Assembly: GCA_017303475.1 (NCBI GenBank)
Contig: JAFLBO010000008.1
Location: 124,001 to 188,000, forward strand
Length of the DNA stretch: 64,000 bases
Reading direction: 5' to 3'
Source of the DNA: Chitinophagales bacterium
GTDB lineage: Bacteria > Bacteroidota > Bacteroidia > Chitinophagales > Saprospiraceae
In this document: positions 17,180 to 25,180 of the stretch, in pieces
Layout: every line of letters begins with the position of its first letter
Numbering within the stretch: position 1 is the first letter of the stretch
Made by a program: the position numbers and the translations under genes
The notes under the pieces: generated by a model
Told to the model about the DNA's origin: nothing
Database searches by the model: none
Seen by the model: the letters and a program-made list of their open reading frames with translations, nothing else

Positions 17180-17253
17180 TGGGCCTGGCAGGAATTGAAC
17201 CCGCGACCATCTGATTATGAGTCAGCCGCTCTAACCACCTGAGCTACAAGCCC
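17180..17253 (-). tRNA. tRNA with CAT anticodon (elongator Met or Ile2)
   Basis: The 74-nt cloverleaf reads on the minus strand. The acceptor stem is GGGCTTG/CAGGCCC, the D arm GCTC...GAGC, the anticodon loop CTCATAA (CAT at 17217-17219) and the T arm GCGGGTTCAATTCCTGC. The discriminator is A, and CCA is not encoded. The anticodon stem lacks the three consecutive G-C pairs of initiator tRNA. It is therefore elongator tRNA-Met or the lysidine-modified tRNA-Ile2; the sequence alone does not settle which. Confidence 0.95.
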
Positions 17254-17273
17254 GTGTTCATTGCTGAACGCCG

Positions 17274-17281
17274 CAAAGGTA
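17274..17281 (-). promoter_or_regulatory. -7 element of the tRNA gene
   Basis: The minus-strand TACCTTTG lies 20 bp upstream of the tRNA 5' end. Confidence 0.6.
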
Positions 17282-17329
17282 TATTTAATTCCATTCTCCG
17301 GCAGAAAATGCGCTGCGGATTTTTTTACC

Positions 17330-17376
17330 CGCAAACAGACCTCGTAGGTTTTTAAAACCTACGAGGTCTGTTTGCG
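17330..17376. repeat. Extragenic palindrome with ACCTACGAGGTCTG core
   Basis: Perfect 23-bp arms (17330-17352 and 17354-17376) surround a single T. The word AACCTACGAGGTCT is, to my recollection, seen in extragenic palindromes of several Bacteroidota. It could also act as a terminator on either strand. Confidence 0.75.
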
Positions 17377-17508
17377 CCTTCCGGATGTTTTTTAGATCCT
17401 TTAGAAATAAATATTTTTGGCGTATCAGCAGGGTTTTACATATTTGCCACCGACTAGCTTCGGCTGCCCAACAAAATAATCTTTGGTCGAAGAAAAATAA
17501 CGGTAAAT

Positions 17509-19440
17509 ATGGGTTTTCAAAAAGTAAACACAGTAGAAAGTAAAAGTGAAATGCAACACTTCGTCCGGAGTCTCCTGGGCGATGTGCAGGCCTTCGAATA
17601 TATGCTCCAGAACGACTGGTTCGAAAGCGATATCACACGCATTGGCGCCGAACAGGAAATGTGCCTGGTAGACAACAAAACACTCAAGCCTGCCTGCATC
17701 AACATGCAGGTGCTGGAAAGAATGGGCAATGATAAACCCTGGTGCGTAACCGAGCTCGCCAAATTCAACCTGGAAAACAACCTCAGTCCGCGCGAATTCA
17801 CCGGCACCTGCCTCTCCGATATGGAGGCCGAAAACATTTTCTATCTTTCTGAAATTCAGAAAGTTCTGAATGATTTCGACGCCAGCATTATCCTCTGCGG
17901 TATCCTGCCTACCCTGCGTAAGCACGACCTGGAAATGCACAACCTCACCCCTAAAGATCGCTACTTCGCGCTCATGGCGGCCATCCAGAAACACCTCCTG
18001 GGCACCGCCTTCGAACTTCGTGTGGAAGGCGTAGACGAACTGCTGGTAAAACACGATTCTCCGCTGCTGGAGGCTTGCAACACCAGCTTCCAGGTACACC
18101 TTCAGGTGGCCCCCAAGGAATTTGTCAAAATGTATAATATCGCTCAGGTGCTGGCAGCGCCCCTGATCGCTGTTTCAGCCAACTCGCCACTGGTATTCGG
18201 CAGGCGACTCTGGCACGAAACCCGCATCGCCCTGTTCCAGCAAAGTCTTGATACCCGTACAACGTACGACCACATGCGCGAGCGCCTGCCGCGTGTAAAC
18301 TTCGGCTCTGGTTGGCTCAAAGGCGACATCACCGAAATCTACAAGGAAGATATCAGTCGCTTCCGCGTACTGCTGGCTGGCGCCATTGAAGAAGATTCTT
18401 TGGCAATGGTACGAAGCGGACAAACACCAAAATTGCGCGCCCTGCAGATCCACAACTCCACCGTGTACCGCTGGAATCGCCCTTGTTACGGTATTTCCCC
18501 CAACGGAAAACCACACCTGCGCATCGAAAACCGTGTAATGCCCGCCGGCCCAACGCCGGTAGACGCCACCGCCAACGCAGCCCTCTGGCTGGGTTGTATG
18601 ATTGCCATGGGCGCCCAATACCCGGACATCACCAAACACATGGACTTCGCTGATGCCCGCGACAACTTCCTGAAATCGGCTAAATTTGGCATCGACAGCA
18701 CCTTTAGCTGGATGAAGGACAACAAAATAACCGTTAAAGAGCTGATCCTCAAAGAGCTGCTGCCACTGGCCAAAGAAGGCCTGAAAATGCGCAAGGTGAA
18801 AACCGCCGATATCAACAAATACCTCGACATCATTGAGGCCCGCACCCGCGAACACAAAACCGGCGCACGCTGGGCCCTGCGCACCTTCACCAGCCTCATT
18901 AAGGACATTACCACCGACGAGGCCGTAACCGCCGTAACCGCCGCTACCATCAAAAATCAACAACAAAACAAGCCTGTGCATACCTGGAAAGAAGCCTCCG
19001 CTGCCGACATCGACAACTGGCAACCCGGCCACATGAAAGTGGAAGAGTTTATGTCGACCGACCTCTTTACCGTGCAAAAAGAAGATCTGGTGGCCCTGGT
19101 AGCCGAAATTATGGACTGGCGACGCATCCGCTACATGCCTGTGGAAAACAGCAAAGGCGAACTGGTTGGCCTTATTTCCAGCAGAATGTTGCTTAGGCAC
19201 TTTGCCCGCCACACCGTTGACCCGAACGAAGAACCGCCAGTGGTAACGGTAAATGACCTGATGATCGAAAAACCTGTTACGGTTTCCCCGGAAACATCCA
19301 TTCTGGAAGCTATGAACAAAATGCGCGAACACCGCATCGGTTGTCTGCCAGTAGTTAAAAGCAAGGAACTCGTGGGCATCATTACAGAAATGGATTTCCT
19401 GCGGATAACGTCCAGGTTGTTGGAAAGAGTGGAGAAATAG
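17509..19440 (+). CDS. GCS2-family glutamate-cysteine ligase-like protein fused to CBS domains
   Basis: In this 643-residue protein, residues ~1-480 match the carboxylate-amine ligase family GCS2. Supporting motifs are the ATP/metal segment ITRIGAEQEMCLVD, the FNLENNLSPREF segment, HVDLQ-like SFQVHLQV, and HLRIENRVMPAGPT. Residues ~515-640 form a tandem pair of CBS domains (MKVEEFMSTDLFTVQKEDL; VNDLMIEKPVTVSPETSI), an adenosyl-ligand-sensing Bateman module. The catalytic part is predicted to make an ATP-dependent amide bond between glutamate and an amino acid; the true substrate is not known. The CBS pair suggests nucleotide control. The gene is followed 27 bp later by a cellulase and has no thiol-biosynthesis partner nearby. 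Confidence 0.88.
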   Translation: MGFQKVNTVESKSEMQHFVRSLLGDVQAFEYMLQNDWFESDITRIGAEQEMCLVDNKTLKPACINMQVLERMGNDKPWCVTELAKFNLENNLSPREFTGTCLSDMEAENIFYLSEIQKVLNDFDASIILCGILPTLRKHDLEMHNLTPKDRYFALMAAIQKHLLGTAFELRVEGVDELLVKHDSPLLEACNTSFQVHLQVAPKEFVKMYNIAQVLAAPLIAVSANSPLVFGRRLWHETRIALFQQSLDTRTTYDHMRERLPRVNFGSGWLKGDITEIYKEDISRFRVLLAGAIEEDSLAMVRSGQTPKLRALQIHNSTVYRWNRPCYGISPNGKPHLRIENRVMPAGPTPVDATANAALWLGCMIAMGAQYPDITKHMDFADARDNFLKSAKFGIDSTFSWMKDNKITVKELILKELLPLAKEGLKMRKVKTADINKYLDIIEARTREHKTGARWALRTFTSLIKDITTDEAVTAVTAATIKNQQQNKPVHTWKEASAADIDNWQPGHMKVEEFMSTDLFTVQKEDLVALVAEIMDWRRIRYMPVENSKGELVGLISSRMLLRHFARHTVDPNEEPPVVTVNDLMIEKPVTVSPETSILEAMNKMREHRIGCLPVVKSKELVGIITEMDFLRITSRLLERVEK

Positions 19441-19467
19441 GTTTCATGCAAAGCTGGCTATGAGCAT

Positions 19468-21564
19468 ATGAAATACCTTCTCCCAATAACTTTTTTATTA
19501 ACCATAAACATCCTCGAAGTCCACGCACAAGCTCCAGGCTTATTAGACGATCGCATACATATTGACCAGTTCGGCTACCTTCCTGGCAGCCAAAAAATTG
19601 CCGTTATTGCAAGTCCGCAAAGTGGATACAATGCTCCGGCGAACCTCACGCCAGGCACACAATTCCGGATTAAGAGAGTGTACGATAACGCAACGGTGTT
19701 TCAGGGGAATATTGCCCCCTGGAACACCGGCGCTGTTCATGCCCAATCAGGCGACAAAGCCTGGTGGTTCGACTTTTCAACCTTTGCCACAAACGGCGAT
19801 TATTACCTGTACGACAGCCTTAATAACATACGCTCCTATCCATTCAGGATTTCCGACTGCGCTTATGAGCCTGCACTAAAGCAAGGGTTTCGCACCTATT
19901 ATTATCAGCGATGTGGCACAGGCAAAATCCAACCTTTTGCAGAAGCTGACTGGGCCGATCCGCAGCCATGCCATAGAGGCAATTTACAAGATGAGGTGTG
20001 TTACAGCATCCAAAATCCGGCGCCGTCCAGTGCCAAAAACCTCCACGGTGGCTGGCACGACGCTGGTGATTACAACAAATACGTCAACTTCACTTATGGC
20101 CCACTGATGGATTTGCTGCTGGCATATGAAGAAAACAGCATCATTTGGAGCGACGACACCGGCATTCCAGAATCCGGCAACGGGGTACCAGATTTACTTG
20201 ATGAGGTAAAATATGAACTGGATTGGCTCCTTCGAATGCAGCAGACCAACGGCTCTGTGTTGTGTGTAGTAGGGGTAAAAAACTTTGCATCTGCAAGTCC
20301 GCCAAGTGCAGATCATGCGCAGCGTTTTTATGGTCCTGCTACCACCTCGGCAACGCTTACGGTGGCCGCAATATTTGCACTTGCCTCCAGAACCTATCAA
20401 ACCATCCCTTCTCTGTCAACCTATGCCGCTACGCTTCAAACAGGCGCTATAAATGCCTGGAACTGGGCAGTGGCTAATCCTGATGTAACGTATTACAACA
20501 GTGGTATTCTTGCCGCGGGAGAAAACGAGCCGGATACCTACAACCGGGATATGCGCAAACTGGCAGCTGCAAGTTTCTTGTACGGGCTGACTGGCCAGGC
20601 CATTTACCGCAATTATTTCGACAATAATTATCAGAATGCCCATCTGTTACAGTGGTCATACGCCTATCTTTTTGAACCCCACACGCAGGATGCGCTGCTT
20701 TTTTATACCATGATTCCAGGCGGCACAGCATCGGTAAAAAACAACATCAGAAATACATATTCCAACAGTTTAAAGACCGGCAATGACGATAATCTGCCGG
20801 CCTTCCTGAGTCAATCGGATGCATATCGGGCTTTTGTGCGCAATGAAAATTATACCTGGGGGAGCAATGAGTTCAAAGCGCATCAGGCGAATATGTTTTT
20901 CACCATGAATCATTACGCCCTGGATGCGGCCAATGCGATTAACTACAAAAATGCCGGAGCCGGATTTTTGCATTACCTGCACGGTGTAAACCCTACCGGA
21001 TATTGTTACCTTTCCAATATGGGTGCACATTGCGCCGAGTCTTCCGTTCCTACGCTCTACCACTCCTGGTTCAATGACGGCACGTTGTGGGACGAAGTCG
21101 GGGTGTCGGCTCTGGGGCCGGCTCCAGGGTTTATACCAGGAGGCCCAAATCCATATTTCCACCCGGATGGCAATTGCAACTGTGTTATTTCTCCACCGGA
21201 AAACCAGCCGGTGCAAAAATCCTACAGACCATGGAATACGGGCTGGCCTGAAAATTCATGGGAAATCAGCGAGGTAGCTATTTACACCCAGGCAGCCTAC
21301 CTGCGACTTTTAGGCAATGTGCTGGGCTACCGATCCATGCCGCCATCTTGTGCCATAGTCCTGCCCGTTCAAATCATGGGCAGTCTGGAAGTGTGCGCAG
21401 ACGGAACCTATCAATATAGTGTTCTGGAAGTGCCTGGCAGTACCTATTTTTGGGAAGTCACCGGCGGTGTAATTGTTTCCGGACAGGGTACCAGCACGGT
21501 TTTTGTGCTTTGGAACACCAGCGCGCCCACACCAAGCATTACCATTCATCAGACAATTCCTTAA
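19468..21564 (+). CDS. Secreted glycoside hydrolase family 9 (endoglucanase) without T9SS tail
   Basis: This 698-residue protein has a signal peptide (MKYLLPITFLLTINILEVHAQ). An N-terminal cellulase Ig-like domain (IHIDQFGYLPGSQKIAVI) covers about residues 28-130. The GH9 alpha6/alpha6 barrel follows, with catalytic aspartates in GGWHDAGDYNKYVNF near 195 and the acid Glu in PENSWEISEVAIYTQ near 600. HGVNPTGYCYLSNMG is the usual C-terminal barrel motif. Residues ~630-698 form a PKD/Ig-like module ending in ITIHQTIP. GH9 enzymes cut beta-1,4-glucans. Secreted homologues in this phylum normally end in a T9SS domain, which is missing here. The next gene's promoter starts just after the stop. Confidence 0.9.
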   Translation: MKYLLPITFLLTINILEVHAQAPGLLDDRIHIDQFGYLPGSQKIAVIASPQSGYNAPANLTPGTQFRIKRVYDNATVFQGNIAPWNTGAVHAQSGDKAWWFDFSTFATNGDYYLYDSLNNIRSYPFRISDCAYEPALKQGFRTYYYQRCGTGKIQPFAEADWADPQPCHRGNLQDEVCYSIQNPAPSSAKNLHGGWHDAGDYNKYVNFTYGPLMDLLLAYEENSIIWSDDTGIPESGNGVPDLLDEVKYELDWLLRMQQTNGSVLCVVGVKNFASASPPSADHAQRFYGPATTSATLTVAAIFALASRTYQTIPSLSTYAATLQTGAINAWNWAVANPDVTYYNSGILAAGENEPDTYNRDMRKLAAASFLYGLTGQAIYRNYFDNNYQNAHLLQWSYAYLFEPHTQDALLFYTMIPGGTASVKNNIRNTYSNSLKTGNDDNLPAFLSQSDAYRAFVRNENYTWGSNEFKAHQANMFFTMNHYALDAANAINYKNAGAGFLHYLHGVNPTGYCYLSNMGAHCAESSVPTLYHSWFNDGTLWDEVGVSALGPAPGFIPGGPNPYFHPDGNCNCVISPPENQPVQKSYRPWNTGWPENSWEISEVAIYTQAAYLRLLGNVLGYRSMPPSCAIVLPVQIMGSLEVCADGTYQYSVLEVPGSTYFWEVTGGVIVSGQGTSTVFVLWNTSAPTPSITIHQTIP

Positions 21565-21620
21565 ATCCGGGCGTTATTCTGAGGTACGGCCATTGGCCGA
21601 CGAAAACACTCTGGCCATAC

Positions 21621-21652
21621 TTTTGTTATTTCAGATTAAAAGCCTACTTTTG
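21621..21652 (+). promoter_or_regulatory. Complete Bacteroidota promoter (TTTTG-N19-TACTTTTG)
   Basis: The -33 element is TTTTG at 21621-21625, the spacer 19 nt, and the -7 element TACTTTTG at 21645-21652. Transcription would start near 21659, about 12 nt before the ATG at 21671. A second TACTTTTG at 21618-21625 overlaps the -33 box. Confidence 0.8.
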
Positions 21653-21670
21653 AAACCAAAATTATCTGCT

Positions 21671-22441
21671 ATGCTGCGCCTGCTTTGTTCCCTCCTTCTT
21701 CTGAGCGCCTTCCTTCAAACAGGAGGGGCCCAGATTGTCAATCAGGAAAGTTATGGCTTCGTGTACAACCGCGAAACCACCTTTAATTTTCGGCTGGCCA
21801 CCAACCGAAGTTTTGGCATAGGTATGGAGTGGGGAAAACTGCGCACATACAACAAAACCAAAACGCTCAGCATCAGTCTGAGTGAAATGAAACACCCCAA
21901 GGAGCAAAAACAAAACGCCGCCCCAAGTTTACGGCGCTCCTCCCGACCATTCGTTTACGCCAAACGCAACAGCTTGTTTGTGTTGCGTTCCGGATGGGGT
22001 AAAAAGCGTTACTTCTCCGAAAAAGCAAAACAAAAAGGCGTAGCCGTGGGTATCAGCTATTCTGTTGGCCCCGCACTCGGTTTGTTAAAACCTTACTACC
22101 TGATTCTCAATCTAAAGGGCGATCCCTCCAGCGGAGTAGGACGCACCGTACTGGCCAAATACTCAGAGTCTAACCATGACAGTTTTCTCGACAATACCCT
22201 GATACTTGGCGCGGCGCCCTTTACCAAAGGTTTGAGCGAGATGTCGGTACTACCCGGCGGCACCGGACAAATTGCCTACCACATGGACTGGGGCGCTTAC
22301 GATGAAATGGTAAAAGCGCTTGAAATTGGTTTATCAGTGGATGTCTTTGCCAAAAAAGCACCCATTTTTGTAGGTGATGAACAGAATCGTCAGGTGTTCT
22401 TCAACTTCTTCCTAAATTTGCAGTTTGGTAAGCGGAAATAA
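21671..22441 (+). CDS. Exported protein of unknown function upstream of lipA
   Basis: This 256-residue protein has a signal peptide ([21 protein letters not shown]). The rest is rich in alternating hydrophobic/aromatic strands ([58 protein letters not shown]). A terminal aromatic strand and this strand density suggest an outer-membrane beta-barrel, but no named family is recognised. The promoter at 21621-21652 fixes the ATG at 21671 over an upstream in-frame start at 21473 inside the cellulase gene. It is followed 25 bp later by lipA. Confidence 0.75.
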   Translation: MLRLLCSLLLLSAFLQTGGAQIVNQESYGFVYNRETTFNFRLATNRSFGIGMEWGKLRTYNKTKTLSISLSEMKHPKEQKQNAAPSLRRSSRPFVYAKRNSLFVLRSGWGKKRYFSEKAKQKGVAVGISYSVGPALGLLKPYYLILNLKGDPSSGVGRTVLAKYSESNHDSFLDNTLILGAAPFTKGLSEMSVLPGGTGQIAYHMDWGAYDEMVKALEIGLSVDVFAKKAPIFVGDEQNRQVFFNFFLNLQFGKRK

Positions 22442-22466
22442 CCTTTCACGCGAACTGCTCAGGATT

Positions 22467-23348
22467 ATGCTTGAACTTCCCATCATCGACAATAAAGAAT
22501 CGTCCTCTCGTCCTAAACGTCCGGAATGGCTGAAAGTACGCCTGCCCATGGGCGAAAACTACCGCAATGTGCGCAGTATTGTGGACGACTTCAAACTCCA
22601 CACCATTTGCCAGAGCGGCTCCTGCCCGAATATGGGCGAATGTTGGGGAGAAGGCACTGCCACTTTCATGATTCTGGGCAATGTCTGCACCCGCTCCTGC
22701 TCCTTTTGTGCGGTTAAAACCGGTCGCCCGAACGAATACGACGAAGACGAACCCCGTCGTGTAGCCGAAGCTATCTGGCTCATGAAGGTCAAACACGCGG
22801 TGATCACCTCTGTCAACCGGGATGAACTCAAAGATCGCGGCGCCGAAATCTGGTATCAAACGGTTCGCATGGTGAAAGAACGTTGTCCACAAACCACCAT
22901 TGAAACCCTGATTCCTGACACCAAAGCCAATTGGGAAGCACTGGAACGTATGATTTCTGCTGGTCAGGAAGTGGTGAGCCACAATATGGAAACCGTACCC
23001 CGGCTCTACCGAAAGGTGCGCCCGCAAGCTAAATGGGAGCGTAGTCTGGAACAAATTCGCAGAACAAAGGAGTTTGGCAAACGCACCAAAACCGGCATCA
23101 TGGTTGGTTTGGGCGAAACCAAAGAAGAAATTTTTGCCGCGATGGACGAACTCGTGGCCAACGGCTGCGATGTTCTCACCTTGGGCCAATACCTCCAACC
23201 CACTAAAATGCACATTGAAATTGCCGAATATGTGCACCCCGATACCTTTGCCGAATACCGTGAAGTAGGCCTGGCCAAAGGTTTCAAATACGTGGAAAGT
23301 GGTCCGCTGGTGCGTTCCAGCTACCATGCCGAGCGACATGTTTTTTAA
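22467..23348 (+). CDS. lipA: Lipoyl synthase
   Basis: This 293-residue radical-SAM enzyme inserts two sulfurs into octanoyl groups on lipoate-dependent complexes. The auxiliary cluster motif is [12 protein letters not shown] (C-x4-C-x5-C) near residues 47-58, and the radical-SAM motif CTRSCSFC (C-x3-C-x2-C) is near 74-81. The C-terminal [14 protein letters not shown] carries the conserved serine that ligates the auxiliary cluster. The ATG at 22467 is preferred because upstream in-frame codons overlap the preceding gene and add no conserved sequence. It stops 2 bp before the next gene. Confidence 0.96.
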   Translation: MLELPIIDNKESSSRPKRPEWLKVRLPMGENYRNVRSIVDDFKLHTICQSGSCPNMGECWGEGTATFMILGNVCTRSCSFCAVKTGRPNEYDEDEPRRVAEAIWLMKVKHAVITSVNRDELKDRGAEIWYQTVRMVKERCPQTTIETLIPDTKANWEALERMISAGQEVVSHNMETVPRLYRKVRPQAKWERSLEQIRRTKEFGKRTKTGIMVGLGETKEEIFAAMDELVANGCDVLTLGQYLQPTKMHIEIAEYVHPDTFAEYREVGLAKGFKYVESGPLVRSSYHAERHVF

Positions 23349-23350
23349 CC

Positions 23351-24328
23351 ATGCGTTTTCTGATATTCCTTCTTTGCCCGCTGTTTGCCCTGGCTCAACC
23401 TGTAGCAGATCAAACCTTTAAACTCGCCGGAACCAGTGAGCACTTCTATGCTTTTGCAGAAGGCGACCAGGTAGACCTGTTCGTGGAAGAGCTCACCAGC
23501 AGAAAAATCAAGTCGGTGGAATTTTCGCAATACCCCGACGGACAAATGCTGTACCGGGCCTACGAGCTGGATTCCAACCTGCAAAAAACCATCGTTATTC
23601 CCAGAACCGGCATTTATTTGCTTCGTTTTGAAGAATCGGGCTTGAGTAAAAAAGTATGCCGTTTTACACTGCATCGCAATCCCGGCAACCCGGAAATGAA
23701 CAGGTTTGATACCCAGGTAAACTGGGATTTGAAAGCCATTCCCAATTTCCGGTTGAACAAAAAAAGCGTTCAATCTGGCAAAAAAACTGAGGTAATCTCC
23801 CTGGGAGGTCAATCCACCGTGAGCGCCAGCAAGTTTTACCTGAAAAAACCGGTAAACGCCTATCAGTTCACTTTGCCGCCTAATACCAAACAATGGGCCT
23901 ACCGGATTGCTGTTGGACAGGCTGCTCATGAAGCCAGACAGCAGGACGCCCAAAAACTCAAACAAGCATTCCAGGGCGGCGCCGCCAAACTGATGGGCGT
24001 GGAACCGCATACAGCCCTCGCCGCCTTTGCCCTGGGCATGGCCATAGATATGAGCACCTCCAAGGCCGGTGAAGACGTGGAGTATGCCCTGGTAGACTGG
24101 ACCAACTGGGAGCTGTTCTCCAAAGGAGAAAACTACAATGCGTTTATTTCTCAGGGAGGCGTGAGTGTAGACGCCCAACGCAGGTATAGTCCGCTGGAAG
24201 GCACCTATTATTTTGCGCTTAAAAGTGATAACTGGGTGGATGATATTACCGTCAACGTAGATATTGAGGCAGTTGTGGAATACCCGCTGTTCGAGGTGCA
24301 GTGGTTTTTGGAGCCTGCCCAGCCTTGA
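23351..24328 (+). CDS. Exported hypothetical protein
   Basis: This 325-residue protein has a signal peptide (MRFLIFLLCPLFALAQ). Early strands contain FKLAGTSEHFYAFAEGDQVD, followed by a G-I-Y-L-L-R-F segment typical of a beta-sandwich, then a central helical stretch (EARQQDAQKLKQAFQGGAAK). A further beta domain ends in EVQWFLEPAQP. The N-terminal half resembles a bacterial pre-peptidase-like jelly roll, but no family is confidently recognised. It starts 2 bp after lipA and may be cotranscribed with it. Location is probably periplasm or outer membrane. Confidence 0.75.
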   Translation: MRFLIFLLCPLFALAQPVADQTFKLAGTSEHFYAFAEGDQVDLFVEELTSRKIKSVEFSQYPDGQMLYRAYELDSNLQKTIVIPRTGIYLLRFEESGLSKKVCRFTLHRNPGNPEMNRFDTQVNWDLKAIPNFRLNKKSVQSGKKTEVISLGGQSTVSASKFYLKKPVNAYQFTLPPNTKQWAYRIAVGQAAHEARQQDAQKLKQAFQGGAAKLMGVEPHTALAAFALGMAIDMSTSKAGEDVEYALVDWTNWELFSKGENYNAFISQGGVSVDAQRRYSPLEGTYYFALKSDNWVDDITVNVDIEAVVEYPLFEVQWFLEPAQP

Positions 24329-24404
24329 TTTTTCCTTCCAAAATAAAAAAATCCAACCTCCACCCAACCTCCGGGTGCATATCTGCGTGTAGCTTTCTGA
24401 CACG

Positions 24405-24536
24405 GTTGACGGTAGACGGTGGACGGCTTACGGTGGACGGTTTTAGGCTCGGGGTAGTCAGGAAGGATCAATTACCCCGAGCACAAAACCGTCCACCGTC
24501 TACCGTCTACCGTCCACCGTCTACCGTCCACCGTCT
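24405..24536. repeat. Imperfect palindrome of ACGGTGG/ACGGTAG words, copy at the ECF sigma start
   Basis: The left arm is a run of 7-bp units GGTAGAC/GGTGGAC/GGCTTAC, ending in the unique segment CTCGGGGTA. The right arm is the reverse complement with extra units. The arms are interrupted by a loop around 24461-24471. The right end touches the sigma-factor ATG at 24537. A related palindrome lies at 28871-29015. Confidence 0.8.
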
Positions 24537-25097
24537 ATGAACCTGGATCCTCAATTACTTCAAGCGGCCCATAAAGGCGACCGGAAAGCGCAGTACGCAC
24601 TGTACCGCTCCTGCTTTCCTGTGCTGATGTCGGTATGCATGCGGTACAAACGGGATCAGCAAGAGGCAGTATCGGCTGTGAACAATGGATTCCTGAAGAT
24701 CATTCAAAATCTGGATCGATATACAAGAGAAGAAGTGCCATTTCAGGCCTGGATACGCAGAATCATGATTAATACGGTGATTGACGAATTCCGGAGAGAA
24801 AAGAAATGGCGTGAGTTAACCGTTTTTGCGGATGAAATAGAACGCACATTCCCTAATGAACCTATCGATTGGAATGAGGCTGAACAAAGGATGGATGTTG
24901 CTCATTTAGAAGCCCTACTTCGAAAACTACCACCGATAACCCAAAAAGTGTTCAACCTGTTTGCCCTGGATGGCTTCAGTCATAAAGAAATCAGTGAAAT
25001 GCTGGATATGAGTGAAGGCACCTCCAAATGGCATGTCAGTCACGCCAGATCCCAACTTCAATCCTGGATCAAAGCAGAAATGGCAACCGCCCCCTAA
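24537..25097 (+). CDS. ECF-type RNA polymerase sigma factor
   Basis: This 186-residue sigma-70-family protein has region 2 at about residues 20-90 (YALYRSCFPVLMSVCMRY, then VPFQAWIRRIMINTVIDEF, the core-binding/-10 helix). Region 4 is at ~125-175 (LPPITQKVFNLFALDGFSHK; EISEMLDMSEGTSKWHVSHA, the -35 recognition HTH). No fused domains are seen. It precedes a single-span membrane protein and a lipoprotein in the same orientation, the usual arrangement of a membrane-linked sigma/regulator set. Its start codon abuts a long palindrome, which could fold over the ribosome-binding region. The target regulon is unknown. Confidence 0.93.
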   Translation: MNLDPQLLQAAHKGDRKAQYALYRSCFPVLMSVCMRYKRDQQEAVSAVNNGFLKIIQNLDRYTREEVPFQAWIRRIMINTVIDEFRREKKWRELTVFADEIERTFPNEPIDWNEAEQRMDVAHLEALLRKLPPITQKVFNLFALDGFSHKEISEMLDMSEGTSKWHVSHARSQLQSWIKAEMATAP

Positions 25098-25160
25098 CCC
25101 CCCCCCCCTCAAACCCCTCAAACCCCTCAAACCCTTCAAACCCCTCAACCCCTCAATCGC
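25098..25160. repeat. C11 tract plus 9-bp TCAAACCCN tandem array (intergenic)
   Basis: Directly after the sigma stop there are eleven consecutive C residues (25098-25108). About five 9-bp units TCAAACCCC/T follow. The array is in frame with the downstream gene and would read Ser-Asn-Pro if translated. Confidence 0.85.
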
Positions 25161-25180
25161 TTCTCATACATCATCCCGAC

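Larger units (their letters stand above)
17058..17508. other. Intergenic region holding tRNA, att-like repeats and hairpins
   Basis: The 451-bp gap between the serine-protease gene and the GCS2 gene holds a direct repeat TGTATGCAAA (17109-17118 and 17120-17129), a terminator hairpin, the tRNA and its -7 element. A 23-bp-arm palindrome lies at 17330-17376. The final ~130 bp before 17509 show no exact promoter match. Confidence 0.7.

Noticed and set aside
18175..19332. 385-codon ORF antisense to the GCS2 gene
   Set aside because: It lies wholly opposite a well-supported coding region; its Phe/His/Gly-rich composition is typical of shadow frames.
23345..24403. 352-codon ORF antisense to the exported hypothetical gene
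   Set aside because: The plus-strand frame has a signal peptide and sits 2 bp after lipA; the antisense frame has no start context or domain.
24405..24536. Possible CRISPR or operator array
   Set aside because: The repeated words are 7 bp with no spacers and are arranged as one palindrome.
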